DNA from: Sphingobacterium puteale
GTDB taxonomy: Bacteria; Bacteroidota; Bacteroidia; Sphingobacteriales; Sphingobacteriaceae
Reading direction: 5' to 3'
Assembly (NCBI RefSeq): GCF_003627955.1
Contig: NZ_RBWS01000005.1
Coordinates: 62,001 to 126,000 of the forward strand
DNA length: 64,000 bases
The notes beneath the pieces are model-generated. The model did not search any database. It worked only from the letters and a program-made list of their open reading frames with translations, and was not told where the DNA came from. Numbering within the stretch: position 1 is the stretch's first letter; each line of letters begins with the position of its first letter. The position numbers and the translations under genes are program-made. Below are positions 17,904 through 26,689 of this stretch, one piece after another.

Positions 17904-19760
17904 TTAGCTTAAACCTAAGTTAAACTCCTTACGCAAAGTATCCAAAAGTGGATTTTTGCTCACCATAGCCTGATACTTTTCCTGGGAGGTGTATGGTTTA
18001 CGGGATACGGTAAATTCCATCATAACCCCTTGTAGATCGAGCGCAAAATTTTGCAGCTTGACGCGAAGATAATTCAACACATCCACTTTCGCACTTTGCA
18101 ATACATCCATCTGTACAGCATTCTCGACATCTATCTCGATCAATGTGCCCTTCAAGCGAGGTTGCGTAGCCGTCATCATCGTATATAGATTGATTTTATT
18201 TTCTGCTTTCAATTGCTCGGCATAAGCATTCCAGATGGCTATAAATTGATTGAAGCTTACCTCACGCTGTTCGGTACCTCTTATTAATTCAGGTTCATCC
18301 CCCTCTTTGGCAACAGAATTATTGTCATAAATGGTGTTCAGATCGGGCAGCGATGGAATAATTGCTGAGGCAGAGGATCCCCATCCTCCTTTTTTGACTT
18401 TTGGGGGCACGTTTGAAGCTCCCTCATTTTTTACTTCGGGTTTGACGGTCGAAGTCTGGGGATTGGAAATTGTTGTTGGCGGGCTGGGGACAGGCGCGTG
18501 AGCCGATAAAGCTGGTGCTGATGGCGCATTTTGTCCTGTATTTACAGAAGATGCTGCCGTAGAAGAACTTTCCTTCACCTGCGAAACTACTGGCTCAGGG
18601 AGTTTTTTTTTTACTCCTTCAGCAGCTGAAGGAATCTGTACGGAACCAAGCTGGCTTAATTTAATGGCACTTGCGATGTGACACATTTTCAACAAAGCGA
18701 GCTCTACCTGCAAGCGTTGATTTTTACTCGTCTTGTAATTTATTTCACACTGATTTGAAATATTCAATGCTGACAATAGAAGTCCCGAAGAAGCTTTCTG
18801 CGCTTGCTGTAAATATTTTTGACGTATGCTATCACTAACTTCCAATAGTTTTAAGGTAGCGGGCTCTCGGGCCACCAGCAGATTACGGAAATGGGCCGAC
18901 AAACCAGCAATGAAATGACTTCCGTCGAAGCCATGGTTCAAAATCTCATTAAATGTCAAAAGCGTTTGTGCAGCATCTTCAGCCAAGATCGAATCCGTTA
19001 ACTTAAAATAATAATCGTAATCCAGAATATTCAGGTTATCGATTACAGCTTGATAGGTTACGTTTTTATTGGAGAAGCTGACGATCTGATCAAACATGGA
19101 CAGGGCGTCACGAAGACCACCATCTGCCTTTTGGGCAATGATATGCAAACCATCTTGGTCATAAGCTATCGCTTCACGATCAGCTATTCTCGCCAGATGA
19201 CCTGCCATGTCCTCCACTTTTATACGGTTGAAATCAAAGATCTGACAGCGCGAAAGGATCGTGGGTAAAATCTTATGTTTCTCTGTTGTAGCCAAGATAA
19301 AAATCGCATACGAAGGCGGCTCTTCCAAGGTCTTCAAAAAGGCATTAAAAGCAGCCTGCGAAAGCATGTGCACCTCATCAATGATATAGATCTTATACTT
19401 TCCGGCCTGCGGCGGTATACGGACCTGATCGATCAGATTGCGAATATCGTCTACAGAGTTGTTGGATGCAGCATCAAGTTCGTGTATACTGAAAGAATTA
19501 CCGTTTTGAAAGGATTTGCAGCTATCGCATTGACCACAAGGCTCCGTTCCGGATAAGATCTGTTCACAATTTATTGTTTTGGCCAAAATACGCGCACAAG
19601 TAGTTTTACCAACACCCCGTGGCCCACAGAATAAAAATGCCTGCGCCAACTGATTGTTGTGAATTGCATTCTTTAGGGTGCCTGTGATGTGTTGCTGACC
19701 TACAACCGAATCAAAGGTAATCGGGCGGTATTTACGTGCAGAAACAATAAAATTATCCAT
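17904..19760 (-). CDS. dnaX: DNA polymerase III subunit gamma/tau
   Basis: 618 residues. The clamp-loader AAA+ module has FCGPRGVGKTTCARILAKTINC (Walker A), the four-Cys zinc module CEQ...CGQCDSC, the DEVH Walker B, ATTEKHKILPTILSRC (SRC arginine finger) and domain III to about residue 375. A low-complexity Ser/Pro linker (about 384-460) precedes a tau-like C-terminal region. This loads the sliding clamp and couples polymerase cores. At residues 384-386 the mRNA carries ten consecutive A directly after AAGGAGT. A one-base slip leads to a stop within three codons, so a short gamma form is likely (see findings). Confidence 0.96.
   Translation of the reverse strand: MDNFIVSARKYRPITFDSVVGQQHITGTLKNAIHNNQLAQAFLFCGPRGVGKTTCARILAKTINCEQILSGTEPCGQCDSCKSFQNGNSFSIHELDAASNNSVDDIRNLIDQVRIPPQAGKYKIYIIDEVHMLSQAAFNAFLKTLEEPPSYAIFILATTEKHKILPTILSRCQIFDFNRIKVEDMAGHLARIADREAIAYDQDGLHIIAQKADGGLRDALSMFDQIVSFSNKNVTYQAVIDNLNILDYDYYFKLTDSILAEDAAQTLLTFNEILNHGFDGSHFIAGLSAHFRNLLVAREPATLKLLEVSDSIRQKYLQQAQKASSGLLLSALNISNQCEINYKTSKNQRLQVELALLKMCHIASAIKLSQLGSVQIPSAAEGVKKKLPEPVVSQVKESSSTAASSVNTGQNAPSAPALSAHAPVPSPPTTISNPQTSTVKPEVKNEGASNVPPKVKKGGWGSSASAIIPSLPDLNTIYDNNSVAKEGDEPELIRGTEQREVSFNQFIAIWNAYAEQLKAENKINLYTMMTATQPRLKGTLIEIDVENAVQMDVLQSAKVDVLNYLRVKLQNFALDLQGVMMEFTVSRKPYTSQEKYQAMVSKNPLLDTLRKEFNLGLS
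18603..18612 (-). other. A10 slippage tract in dnaX
   Basis: On the coding strand GGAGT is followed by ten A and ACTCC-type sequence, at the exact junction between domain III and the linker. The zero frame reads GTA-AAA-AAA-AAA-CTC. The -1 frame reads ACT-CCC-TGA and the +1 frame meets TAG after five codons. Confidence 0.8.
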
Positions 19761-19830
19761 TGCACGAAGATACGGATTTTAAAAAAGAAAATGGAGAAAC
19801 TAAAACCTAAAAATCACAAGTTAGTAATTC

Positions 19831-19880
19831 ATAGGGATGTCCAACTTTCTGGAGTCACTTCAAAGATCGGACATCCCTAT
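19831..19880. repeat. 12-bp inverted repeat, possible remnant of an IS end
   Basis: ATAGGGATGTCC (19831-19842) and GGACATCCCTAT (19869-19880) are perfect inverted copies. The interior read on the minus strand, AGTGACTCCAGAAAGTTGGA, resembles the terminal repeats of IS3/IS150-group elements as I remember them. A T-rich run follows on the plus strand, so it may act as a terminator. No transposase is near. It lies in the 227-bp gap between tlpA-like and dnaX genes. Confidence 0.45.
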
Positions 19881-19987
19881 TTTTCTTTAATTTTATTCAC
19901 CCCTTCGGGGCTCCTTTCAGATTTTCTATTCTCAGGGGCAATTCGCTTATTAAACAGCTTCTTTATCCCATTGAGATAGCACATCTT

Positions 19988-21136
19988 TTATAGAAGCGTC
20001 TTTAACAGATTGCTTAGGGCATCACCGTGGAGGTTTTTTGCAATGATTTTACCTTGGGGATCAATTAAGAAATTCTGCGGAATCGCTTGTATCCCATACA
20101 ATGCAGCTACTTCATTTTTCCAGCCTGTCAGATCACTTACATGGTGCCAGGGCAGTCCGTCCTTTTCGATTGCTTTCAGCCAATCATCTTTTTTACCCGG
20201 ACGATCCAGAGATAGTCCAAGGATCGTAAATTTCTTATCTTTAAACGCGGCATAAGCTTTGACTAAATTGGGATTATCGGCGCGACAGGGTCCACACCAG
20301 GAAGCCCAAAAATCCAAAAGCACATATTGTCCTCTAAAATCAATTAGTTTCACTGGTTTTCCGTTGGCATCTGGCTGTATAAAATCAGGTGCTACATTTC
20401 CAATTGCAAGCCTTTTTGCGATCTCAATTCCTTTTGCTAAAGTTAGCCCTTCTTTTTTTGATTTTAGGTCAGCGCTCAAAAGTTCGAATAAGGGGTTTAC
20501 ATAATTTACATCCATCGCGTAGCCAGCGAGGTCCTTCAACGCCAGTAAGCTAAAGTAAGAAGAGGGATTGGATTTAATATACTGTTCTTTGGCCTTATCC
20601 TTACGACGGTCAAGATCATTCATTGCCTGCAAAACAGCATTCAGTTCCGTTTGATCCGCGCTCTCCTTTTGCTGATACAAAGCCGATCGCTTAGCAGTCA
20701 ACTCCTCCGTTTCAGCCGCCAGATTTTTCATATAGTCAGCATAGTGCGCGTAAGCTGTCTGCGTAGCGCCTCCCTTTATCACGGCATCCGCAATTTCATC
20801 TTTCAAAGTCACCACAGTTGCCCCCTGATCGACATAAAGGTTAACGCGATCCATGCGTCTATTCACTTTTCTTCCGAAAAATGACGTTCCGTCGGGCGAA
20901 TAATACAAATTCACCAATGTCGGCTCGGGACAAAGGCCTTTATAAGTTGCCTCCCGATTTCCCAACATCACAGAATCCAATACCAATTGATTTTCCTTGA
21001 AATAGCGTATAAACACTTTCGCCCTCTTATCCGTAGGCTTCTGAGAAACAATACGGATGCTAAAGTTATTTTCTTGGGCCTGCAGGGAACCTATTGCCAT
21101 GCAAGCCGCTAATGTTATTGTTGATAGAATTTTCAT
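19988..21136 (-). CDS. TlpA-family thiol-disulfide oxidoreductase with N-terminal DUF4369-like domain
   Basis: 382 residues with a Sec signal peptide (about 1-20, ending LQAQ), so periplasmic. The first part (about 24-130) is a beta-rich DUF4369-like domain and a helical linker follows (about 130-235). The thioredoxin fold (about 240-382) has FWASWCGPCR with both catalytic cysteines and the cis-Pro in IPQNF. It is the last gene of a SusC/SusD operon, 3 bp after another thioredoxin-fold gene. Such proteins reduce or resolve disulfides in exported proteins. I infer that it matures or processes components or substrates of this uptake system. Confidence 0.9.
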   Translation of the reverse strand: MKILSTITLAACMAIGSLQAQENNFSIRIVSQKPTDKRAKVFIRYFKENQLVLDSVMLGNREATYKGLCPEPTLVNLYYSPDGTSFFGRKVNRRMDRVNLYVDQGATVVTLKDEIADAVIKGGATQTAYAHYADYMKNLAAETEELTAKRSALYQQKESADQTELNAVLQAMNDLDRRKDKAKEQYIKSNPSSYFSLLALKDLAGYAMDVNYVNPLFELLSADLKSKKEGLTLAKGIEIAKRLAIGNVAPDFIQPDANGKPVKLIDFRGQYVLLDFWASWCGPCRADNPNLVKAYAAFKDKKFTILGLSLDRPGKKDDWLKAIEKDGLPWHHVSDLTGWKNEVAALYGIQAIPQNFLIDPQGKIIAKNLHGDALSNLLKTLL

Positions 21137-21139
21137 GTT

Positions 21140-22330
21140 TTAAATACTTTTTGCGCGCGCCAACAAAGCGTCGGCAAGTTTGATTATTTTAGACGTTTCA
21201 AGTTCTGCCAATGCTCTGGCCGCTTCCGCAGCTTTGACCGCTTCTTTTTTCTTCTTCAGCTGGATACAGATATCCGCAAATGTCCCTTGATTGGAGTAAT
21301 CATTCGGATTCAGTTGCACTGCCTGTTTGGCCAAAACATAACATTGCTGCAGCTTGATGTTCTTTGCTCCCTTCTCTGTATCTTTTGCAAAACGTCGTGC
21401 AATAAAGCTCAAGCGCTGATCCTCGTCTTTCAGCACGCCTTTTCTAAGCTCATTTGTCACACGGACAAATTCTTCTGGTGTCCCTTGATTACCGACCCAT
21501 TCCGCACGAAATAATGCGACCTCTATTTTTGCCTCAGCTCCTTTCAAACAGGAAAAATAGGCCAGTCCTGCATCAAAATCAGCTTTTTTGCCATCACGGA
21601 TAAATCCGTACATCGCATAACGTATCAGGTAAGTTTCCTTCGCTTCAAAATCTTCGGGTTTAGCGATGGATTTGAAATAGGCCTTATTCGCCTGAAAAAA
21701 ACGTGCATATTTATCCTGATCTGATCTCGCCATCATTTTGATGACCTCCCAGCCATCCGGGCTTTTTAAAAAGTTATCATTCGCAACGCCTGCCAATGCC
21801 TTTCTTCCCTCTTCTGCCAAAGCTTGGTCAACATTATTCATGACCAATATATAGCGCAGTAAAAAATTTGGCTGACGATCACCGGCCTGGAAAGCGGCTT
21901 TCAATACAGGAATCTGATATTCACGCATATTTGCACGTTGCCCCTGCTCTAAAAATTCATTTGCTTCCATCTTCGATTGTGTCCGGTAGATCAGCTCACC
22001 ATCTCCATTGATGAAGAGATAGGTTGGAAAACTCCTGATCTGGTAGTTTTTCGCAATTGCTATCCCCTCTCCCGCTTCACAATCAAACTTTACATTGATA
22101 AACTTCGTATTGAAATATTGTACGACCTGGCTTTGGTTGAAGACATTTCCTTCCATCCATTTACACGGAACACACCAAGAGGTGTAGCCGTCCAAAAATA
22201 TCAATTTGCCAGTTTCTTTGGCTTGTTTCTTCGCATCCTCAAAACTGATTTTCTGAAAAGCGATATGATCTTGTGCATGTAGTGATAATATCCCTACAAA
22301 CAGCAACAAGGCTGTGATAATTTTCTTCAT
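21140..22330 (-). CDS. Periplasmic thioredoxin-like protein with helical repeat C-terminal region
   Basis: The start is placed at the ATG giving MKKIITALLLFVGILSLHAQ, a clean Sec signal; a longer frame adds eight residues before it. The protein has 396 residues. An N-terminal thioredoxin fold (about 25-135) contains YTSWCVPCKWME, a DsbD-gamma or thioredoxin_7-like active site with both cysteines. The remainder is alpha-helical with repeated Ala-rich helices. Operon position between the esterase and the TlpA-like gene suggests a dedicated redox partner in the same envelope system. Confidence 0.87.
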   Translation of the reverse strand: MKKIITALLLFVGILSLHAQDHIAFQKISFEDAKKQAKETGKLIFLDGYTSWCVPCKWMEGNVFNQSQVVQYFNTKFINVKFDCEAGEGIAIAKNYQIRSFPTYLFINGDGELIYRTQSKMEANEFLEQGQRANMREYQIPVLKAAFQAGDRQPNFLLRYILVMNNVDQALAEEGRKALAGVANDNFLKSPDGWEVIKMMARSDQDKYARFFQANKAYFKSIAKPEDFEAKETYLIRYAMYGFIRDGKKADFDAGLAYFSCLKGAEAKIEVALFRAEWVGNQGTPEEFVRVTNELRKGVLKDEDQRLSFIARRFAKDTEKGAKNIKLQQCYVLAKQAVQLNPNDYSNQGTFADICIQLKKKKEAVKAAEAARALAELETSKIIKLADALLARAKSI

Positions 22331-22354
22331 TTTATTTTTTTTAAACACATACAA

Positions 22355-22384
22355 GGAATCGGAGGAGTAAAGTCCCCTGATTCC
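22355..22384 (-). other. Intercistronic hairpin upstream of the thioredoxin genes
   Basis: GGAATCGGAGG (22355-22365) and CCCCTGATTCC (22374-22384) pair over nine of eleven positions. It lies in the 69-bp gap between the esterase and thioredoxin-like genes with no T run on the coding strand. It could separate expression of the distal redox genes. Confidence 0.45.
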
Positions 22385-22399
22385 CCATATGATTATTAA

Positions 22400-24199
22400 T
22401 TACTTCGTTATCCGTTTAATTGGTCTCGTGGAGACATTTGGTGAATTATCAGCTGCATTCGCTGCTACATTATAATATCCATGCCAGCTTGGATTGGTAT
22501 TGAAGTCAAAGGTATTGAACTGCTTTTTCCCGGCACTATTGGTCACCGTTGATGACAAATGATAAGATCCTGTCGCAGAAGAAATGTCCAGTATTGCCCC
22601 ACCATTGGCCTTTATCGCATTATTCACAGCGGTCAGATTTGCGTCGACCAATTTTAGTTCATCTACGGCAGGAAGATACCAGCCCGCAGTCTTACCAGCA
22701 CCGGCTTTATATTCATAGGCATACATAAATCCGCTTGTCGCTGCATTCAGCCCCAAGTTCTGTTCCTTATTGCGTTCTACCAATGACAGGGTATTACCAT
22801 AGCCATCTGATGGACTCGGTGTGAAGAAAGCGGTTCCTACGGCACCGAAAGGTCTCGCAGTATGCTCTAAAGCAATGATTTTGGCTTCTTTAACATTGGC
22901 AGGATTTACCCAAAAAACAATACCGGTAGGCTTAAAGTCTGCGTCATATACAAGATCGCCTAGCTCATAAAAGGTTTTTGGTGCAGCTAAGCTATAAGGC
23001 AAAGATAGCTCTGCTGTTTTCCCGTTATACTGTGCCCGCAGTTTAATTTCACCTTTTCTATTGACTGTGGTTGCCGCAAAGAAATCATTTGGAGCCTTCA
23101 CTTTTAGGGTATTCCCTGACAAAGTCACCGTCCAATCTGATGGAGCTGACACCAGACTCAGCGTAGCACCTTGATTACAGCGGATCTCCGAACTAAAAGG
23201 CTGTCCTTCTACCGCATCAAAGCGTTTCAGCTGTGAGGACAGATAAATGCTCGTAGAAGTCGCATTTTTAGGATGGGTATTCATAAATTCCCACATTAAT
23301 GGAGCAATATAGTACCAACTTACACCATGCCCCTCATCTAATATCGTATAGAATTCAATATCTGCCTTACCACCGTTCCATTTTCTGGTCATGTAAGACT
23401 TGTAATTGTCAATCTTTAAAGTATCGCTCACCAATGCATCCGAGGCAAAATAACCACCTACCAAATTAGCCCATGCATTGATATTTTCTAATGCTGCCGA
23501 GTGAATTACGATGTTATCATTTTTGCCATTGAATGCACGAATAGGAACAGCCCGTGCCGGCAGATTCGATTCAGCGAGCTTCATCTGCCCAGATACGGGT
23601 ACCGCTGCGGCGAACACCTCAGAACGGTAATAGGCCAGTACAAAAGAAAAGATCGCACCACTAGACTGACCACAGGTATAGATCCTGTTCTCATCCACAA
23701 CGGGCGTATGCGTTTTAAAATAGTTTACCATAGCATCCACAAAAGGAAAATGATAATCAGAATTCTGCCAGTTTACAGCAGCCCCTGTATCCTCTCCAGC
23801 GGGATAAACAATAATACAATTTTCACGGATGGCCAACTGTGCCAATGGATCACTCATGGATACACCCGCAATCGGATCCGACCCCGTACCATAGCTACCA
23901 TGAAAATTAAATATCAGGGAAATCGGTTTTGACTTGACTATCGATACCGGCATAAAGTACTTGAACCTGCGTTCCGTTTCCTTCCCGTTATGGGTCACCT
24001 TTAATTTAACCAGCTGTACCCCCGGAGTCAGTTCTCCCTCGACAGCTCCCGGCCCTGTTCCGTCTTTATCGTAGTCATCTACATTGACCTCTTTTTTATT
24101 TTGCGATAAGTATAGGCTTGTATCTTTGACGCAGCCCGAAAAACTAAAAAGAGACAATAATAAAAATGAAAAATATATTTTCTTAAGAATCTTCTTCAT
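22400..24199 (-). CDS. Lipoprotein with PHB-depolymerase-like esterase domain
   Basis: 599 residues with a lipobox FSGC (Cys22). The first half is an alpha/beta hydrolase of the LpqC/polyhydroxybutyrate-depolymerase type. It has the oxyanion motif NFHGSYGTG, the nucleophile elbow CGQSSGA and the likely catalytic histidine in DEGHGVSW, so it seems active. A beta-sandwich segment follows (about 325-410). The C-terminal region with GWYLPAVDEL resembles DUF1566-like modules. Lying between PKD-like and thioredoxin genes in a SusC/SusD operon, it probably acts at the cell surface on an ester-bearing polymer or peptide. The exact substrate is unknown. Confidence 0.82.
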   Translation of the reverse strand: MKKILKKIYFSFLLLSLFSFSGCVKDTSLYLSQNKKEVNVDDYDKDGTGPGAVEGELTPGVQLVKLKVTHNGKETERRFKYFMPVSIVKSKPISLIFNFHGSYGTGSDPIAGVSMSDPLAQLAIRENCIIVYPAGEDTGAAVNWQNSDYHFPFVDAMVNYFKTHTPVVDENRIYTCGQSSGAIFSFVLAYYRSEVFAAAVPVSGQMKLAESNLPARAVPIRAFNGKNDNIVIHSAALENINAWANLVGGYFASDALVSDTLKIDNYKSYMTRKWNGGKADIEFYTILDEGHGVSWYYIAPLMWEFMNTHPKNATSTSIYLSSQLKRFDAVEGQPFSSEIRCNQGATLSLVSAPSDWTVTLSGNTLKVKAPNDFFAATTVNRKGEIKLRAQYNGKTAELSLPYSLAAPKTFYELGDLVYDADFKPTGIVFWVNPANVKEAKIIALEHTARPFGAVGTAFFTPSPSDGYGNTLSLVERNKEQNLGLNAATSGFMYAYEYKAGAGKTAGWYLPAVDELKLVDANLTAVNNAIKANGGAILDISSATGSYHLSSTVTNSAGKKQFNTFDFNTNPSWHGYYNVAANAADNSPNVSTRPIKRITK

Positions 24200-24212
24200 G
24201 ACATCATCTTTA

Positions 24213-25880
24213 TTAAATATTATCTAACTCTGTTACACCGCCATTGGATCTACCATCGCGCCAATGCGTCTGATACTTAATCTTGACATCGACCGGAATT
24301 CCGGACACCCCTTCGTACTTTTCTTTTAAGGTCAGCCCTAAGCTCGTTTTATCGAGATCAAATCGTAAAATATCACCTTTATTGGCGTCACCATTGCCCT
24401 CTTTATCTGCACCATAGCGGGATACGCCCAAGAGCAAAGTCTTCTCCGTGCGCGATACGGTCATACTGGTAATCACTGCATCTTCCGTATAACCAAGAGA
24501 TGAAAGTGAAAGTGCAACGTGTCCCGAATTAGGTACCATATTGGATGTCACATCCAAAATATTATACTTATACAATTTGTTACCGGCTGTGAAGAATACA
24601 TAAGGCGAAGTTTTCATATTGTAAAACTTACTTTGATCATTGGCGGCGCCACCGCTTACTTCACCTACTAAGCTGTATTTATTACCCGATTTGCCCAATA
24701 ACAAAAATTTCAGGGCACTTGCAGAAGCTTTCAACACCGCAAACGAAGTTCCTGTTTGACTTGTAGCAGCCCCATAGAGAAGATCATGACCGGGAAAAGC
24801 TTTTAGCTCCGTCGTTGGTATGGTATAACTACTGCCATAACTAGCATAAGTAAAACGGCCAAAAACACGATCAAACAACATAAAATTACCTAAGGTATAA
24901 CCGTGATGGAATAAGTTTCCACTAGGAGTTGGTGTCATCGTGTCAAAATATCCAAATGGTGAAAAATAGCCTGTGGGACCATAAGCGCTCTTACGGTTGT
25001 AGGAAAAACTCGTTGTAAAAGGCGGTGGAGCCAAGTTCGCAAAATATAAGGCGCCACCGGAAATCAATTGAAAATGTATGCTCTGATGGAAATTGCTTCC
25101 ATAAGGATTATTACGCCACATTTCTACTCCTTGTGCCATAAACTCTGGCTTGTAGCCACTGATATCTGGGGCAGGATAAGATGCTGAACGTGTATAAGCT
25201 TCTCCTTCTAATGTAGGAACGACATTGGGTTCCAATGTGCTCTTATCAATAAGAACCAGACGATCGTCTGCTAATACCAAGACTCTGCCAAACTGATTGG
25301 CAAATGGGGCAATATTTGTTAACGCGGTCTGAGAGGTAGGTTCTACCATCAAAAAATCCAACCGTTGCGGATTTACACCCAAAGGTTTCCCAAATCGGGA
25401 CTCATAGTAGTTGATTGCCCAATTAGCCGGTTTATCCAGACGCAAGTAGGATAATTCCGCTTTCCCCTTGGACTTGCTCAATACCATGATCAAATTTCCG
25501 GCTGTGGAGGAGGAAACATTAAGGTCAAACCTAAAGTAATTTTTCACCTTGGTGGCCTTATCTTCCACAATAAAACGGGATATTTTGTTTCCGGGAACCA
25601 GAGATACCTTGAAATTTAGGTTCAAACTATTAGAAACAATCGTATTATTTATATCCCAGCTATAGTTAAATTTGCTTGTATCACTATAATGTGTCCCCTG
25701 AAGCTGAGGTGTTATCTTCAAACTATCATCCATATCACGGGCATATTGTCTATCGATACCTGCTATGGTCAGTTCATTGATTTCCACATAATCCCCTGGC
25801 CCTGTGCCCAGATCCTTATAACAGGAACCCAACATTGCGCCGAGGGGTAACATTAGAACTAGTTTATTATAAAATTTCAT
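24213..25880 (-). CDS. PKD-like family lipoprotein of a SusC/SusD locus
   Basis: 555 residues with lipobox MLGSC (Cys20). The N-terminal about 100 residues are a PKD-like beta-sandwich with YSWDINN. The rest is a repetitive beta-rich region of about 430 residues that resembles a beta-propeller. This architecture is known in Bacteroidota from operons encoding SusC, SusD, DUF4843 and TlpA proteins, where it is usually called PKD-like family lipoprotein. A surface-exposed binding protein is the best inference. It lies 27 bp after the DUF4843 gene and 13 bp before the esterase gene. Confidence 0.82.
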   Translation of the reverse strand: MKFYNKLVLMLPLGAMLGSCYKDLGTGPGDYVEINELTIAGIDRQYARDMDDSLKITPQLQGTHYSDTSKFNYSWDINNTIVSNSLNLNFKVSLVPGNKISRFIVEDKATKVKNYFRFDLNVSSSTAGNLIMVLSKSKGKAELSYLRLDKPANWAINYYESRFGKPLGVNPQRLDFLMVEPTSQTALTNIAPFANQFGRVLVLADDRLVLIDKSTLEPNVVPTLEGEAYTRSASYPAPDISGYKPEFMAQGVEMWRNNPYGSNFHQSIHFQLISGGALYFANLAPPPFTTSFSYNRKSAYGPTGYFSPFGYFDTMTPTPSGNLFHHGYTLGNFMLFDRVFGRFTYASYGSSYTIPTTELKAFPGHDLLYGAATSQTGTSFAVLKASASALKFLLLGKSGNKYSLVGEVSGGAANDQSKFYNMKTSPYVFFTAGNKLYKYNILDVTSNMVPNSGHVALSLSSLGYTEDAVITSMTVSRTEKTLLLGVSRYGADKEGNGDANKGDILRFDLDKTSLGLTLKEKYEGVSGIPVDVKIKYQTHWRDGRSNGGVTELDNI

Positions 25881-25907
25881 TATTTATGCTATTTATAGGG
25901 TTCTTAA

Positions 25908-26678
25908 TTAGTCTTGCAACACCATCTTATCCATATAAATTCGAGCTCCGGTCTCATCATCAAAAGTTGGCACAGCATCCAAATACCTAGCCAAGCCATT
26001 AAAATATTCCCGCCCTACATTGTTAATATCGAAATCACATTTTTCTTTATTGGAGAATTTCGCATTGAATGAAATCAGTATTTTCCATTTTTTCGGATGA
26101 TAGAATCCTAGGTAGGGGCCGCGCAGCGGGTCGGTCCACCATATTGGCTGGGACAGATAATTATTGAGATATAAATAGGTTCTCAGCCCACCTTTCATCC
26201 CAAGATTAAAGTCATCCGTAGGTTTCAGATCTAAAGCAATCCGACGGTCTTCACGCGTTATAAAACTGCTATTTAAGTTTGATCTCAACACAACAATTTT
26301 TAGCGTATCCTTCATTCTACCTGCTCGAAAGGTTTGTGTAGGCGAGATCGGCTTATAATGCACACCCTCTACAGCAGTTGTCGAATCTGATCCTACGATA
26401 ACTCCATAAGTTCGATCTCTATCTGCAGCTGACCCCAAAAACTCAACGACAATCCGCGCTGTATCTTCTTTGGTATCCTCTGCGGCCATACCAAAAGAAT
26501 AAACACTTCGGTCAACATAAGTCCGTGTTATTTTCTGCAAAATGGTATCCTCTTTATAGTATCTAAATTGGATACGTGATTTTTCTGTATATAAATTGTC
26601 TATCGATTGGTCACAAGAAGAAAAATGGACCACTGCGACCAAAAAAGACAGCAACATGATAATATATCTACGTTTCAT
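25908..26678 (-). CDS. DUF4843 domain lipoprotein
   Basis: 256 residues with lipobox HFSSC (Cys23). A beta-rich region typical of DUF4843 occupies about 35-170 (IQFRYYKED, YSFGMAAED, GVHYKPISPTQTF). The C-terminal part, about 190-256, contains GFYHPKKW, which is conserved in this family. DUF4843 proteins occur almost only beside SusC/SusD pairs and are thought to be part of the outer-surface complex, but no biochemical function is established that I know of. It is 11 bp downstream of SusD. Confidence 0.87.
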   Translation of the reverse strand: MKRRYIIMLLSFLVAVVHFSSCDQSIDNLYTEKSRIQFRYYKEDTILQKITRTYVDRSVYSFGMAAEDTKEDTARIVVEFLGSAADRDRTYGVIVGSDSTTAVEGVHYKPISPTQTFRAGRMKDTLKIVVLRSNLNSSFITREDRRIALDLKPTDDFNLGMKGGLRTYLYLNNYLSQPIWWTDPLRGPYLGFYHPKKWKILISFNAKFSNKEKCDFDINNVGREYFNGLARYLDAVPTFDDETGARIYMDKMVLQD

Positions 26679-26689
26679 ATTATTCCATT

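Noticed and set aside
19689-19979. 96-residue plus-strand frame overlapping the 5' end of dnaX
   Set aside because: It is antisense to conserved dnaX codons for a quarter of its length and then runs through the inverted repeat. Composition is not protein-like and no start signal is seen.
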